Positions 5,141 to 5,476 of a stretch of DNA of 5,476 bases are shown piece after piece. Under the pieces are notes generated by a model, which saw only the letters and a program-made list of their open reading frames with translations, ran no database searches and was not told the DNA's origin. The stretch is from Dehalococcoidia bacterium. GTDB lineage: Bacteria; Chloroflexota; Dehalococcoidia; UBA2979. The translations under genes and the position numbers were made by a program. The first letter of the stretch is position 1; each line of letters begins with the position of its first letter. The stretch spans positions 1 to 5,476 of the forward strand of contig JALOAM010000187.1 of the NCBI GenBank assembly GCA_023228765.1, given 5' to 3'.

Positions 5141-5476
5141 ATGGATCACATCCAGGTCATCGGGCTCGACAAGCTCGATCGGAACTTGTCGTTGCTCGAG
5201 CTCCACGTGCTGCCGCAGGCAACCGCCCGGGCGCTGAACACCACGGCGACCACAGTACGCGCGGAATCTATCCGGGAGATCGCGCAGCGGATGGGGCTCA
5301 AACAGAAGGACATCCGCAACCGCGCGCGGATCCGACGGGCCAGCCCCCAGAAGATCGATGCGGGCGCCGATGTAACCTTCCGCGGCCGCCCGATGAACCT
5401 CATCCGGTTCAACCCGCGACAGACGAAGAAGGGGGTTGCCGCCTCTCCGTGGCGACAGCGGAAGACGTTCGGGCAG
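5141..5476 (+). CDS. Prophage minor tail protein Z-like (gpZ family), N-terminal 112 aa, partial
   Basis: The ATG at 5141 starts 3 nt after the previous stop; the ribosome site is weak (purine-rich GCAGCGGA upstream), so coupling is likely. The frame runs off the right edge. After a helical N-terminus (LDKLDRNLSLLELHVLPQA), residues about 28-70 give ARALNTTATTVRAESIREIA followed by GLKQKDIRNRARIRRAS. Residues about 76-93 then form a beta segment with GRPMNLIRFNPRQ, followed by KKGV and a basic stretch (WRQRKTF). This order (paired helices, 'ALN.ta..vr', an 'R.ri.rAs' turn, '.rpi.Li.F..rq.kkGv') matches the minor tail protein Z family as I remember it. In lambda, gpZ acts late in tail assembly and is needed for proper DNA positioning at the head-tail junction. 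It anchors the whole window as a phage structural module. Confidence 0.78.
   Translation, partial: MDHIQVIGLDKLDRNLSLLELHVLPQATARALNTTATTVRAESIREIAQRMGLKQKDIRNRARIRRASPQKIDAGADVTFRGRPMNLIRFNPRQTKKGVAASPWRQRKTFGQ

Noticed and set aside
4034..5206. Long minus-strand open frame of 390 codons opposite the repeat region and the 109-aa gene
   Set aside because: It is antisense to well-supported genes, rich in Arg/Asp/Gly as expected from the complement of GC-rich codons, crosses two gene boundaries and has no recognisable domain. It is a GC-bias shadow.

Overview
The window is a gap-free, one-direction block of seven reading frames on the + strand in very GC-rich DNA. It reads as part of the structural (virion) module of a tailed bacteriophage or prophage. 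The anchor is the last gene, cut by the right edge, which looks like a lambda gpZ-type minor tail protein (tail completion). Host identity cannot be read from the sequence. High GC and strong G/C third-position preference only suggest a high-GC bacterial host such as an actinobacterium or proteobacterium.

Layout, left to right: (1) the 3' end of an unrecognised gene. (2) A 396-aa protein with an apparent signal peptide, two fibronectin-III-like regions and six cysteines. (3) A 75-aa protein with two CxxC pairs, probably a zinc ribbon, most likely starting at GTG. (4) A 74-aa orphan. (5) A 989-aa modular protein with a lectin-like N-terminal region, three copies of a 24-residue repeat, an SGNH/GDSL hydrolase domain, then fifteen more copies of the same repeat and a degenerate tail copy. 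(6) A 109-aa probable beta-sandwich protein. (7) The 5' part of the gpZ-like gene.

Genes overlap or are separated by 4 nt or less. Four of the six junctions share one layout: a Shine-Dalgarno GGAGG lies in the last codons of the upstream gene, just before a stop/start overlap (ATGA) or abutment (TAGATG). This suggests one transcript with coupled translation. No promoter, terminator, tRNA, CRISPR array or insertion sequence was seen, and no gene-free stretch exceeds a few bases.

The most interesting object is the 989-aa protein. All 18 well-formed repeats keep the pattern [DE]-x-[NHQ]-P-x-Q-x-D, and an esterase-like SGNH domain sits between copies 3 and 4. With the neighbouring Fn3-like and beta-rich proteins, it may form a surface appendage or decoration of the particle that binds and enzymatically trims host-surface or environmental glycans. 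That role is inference. What is seen directly is the repeat, the three SGNH catalytic-type residues and the operon structure.
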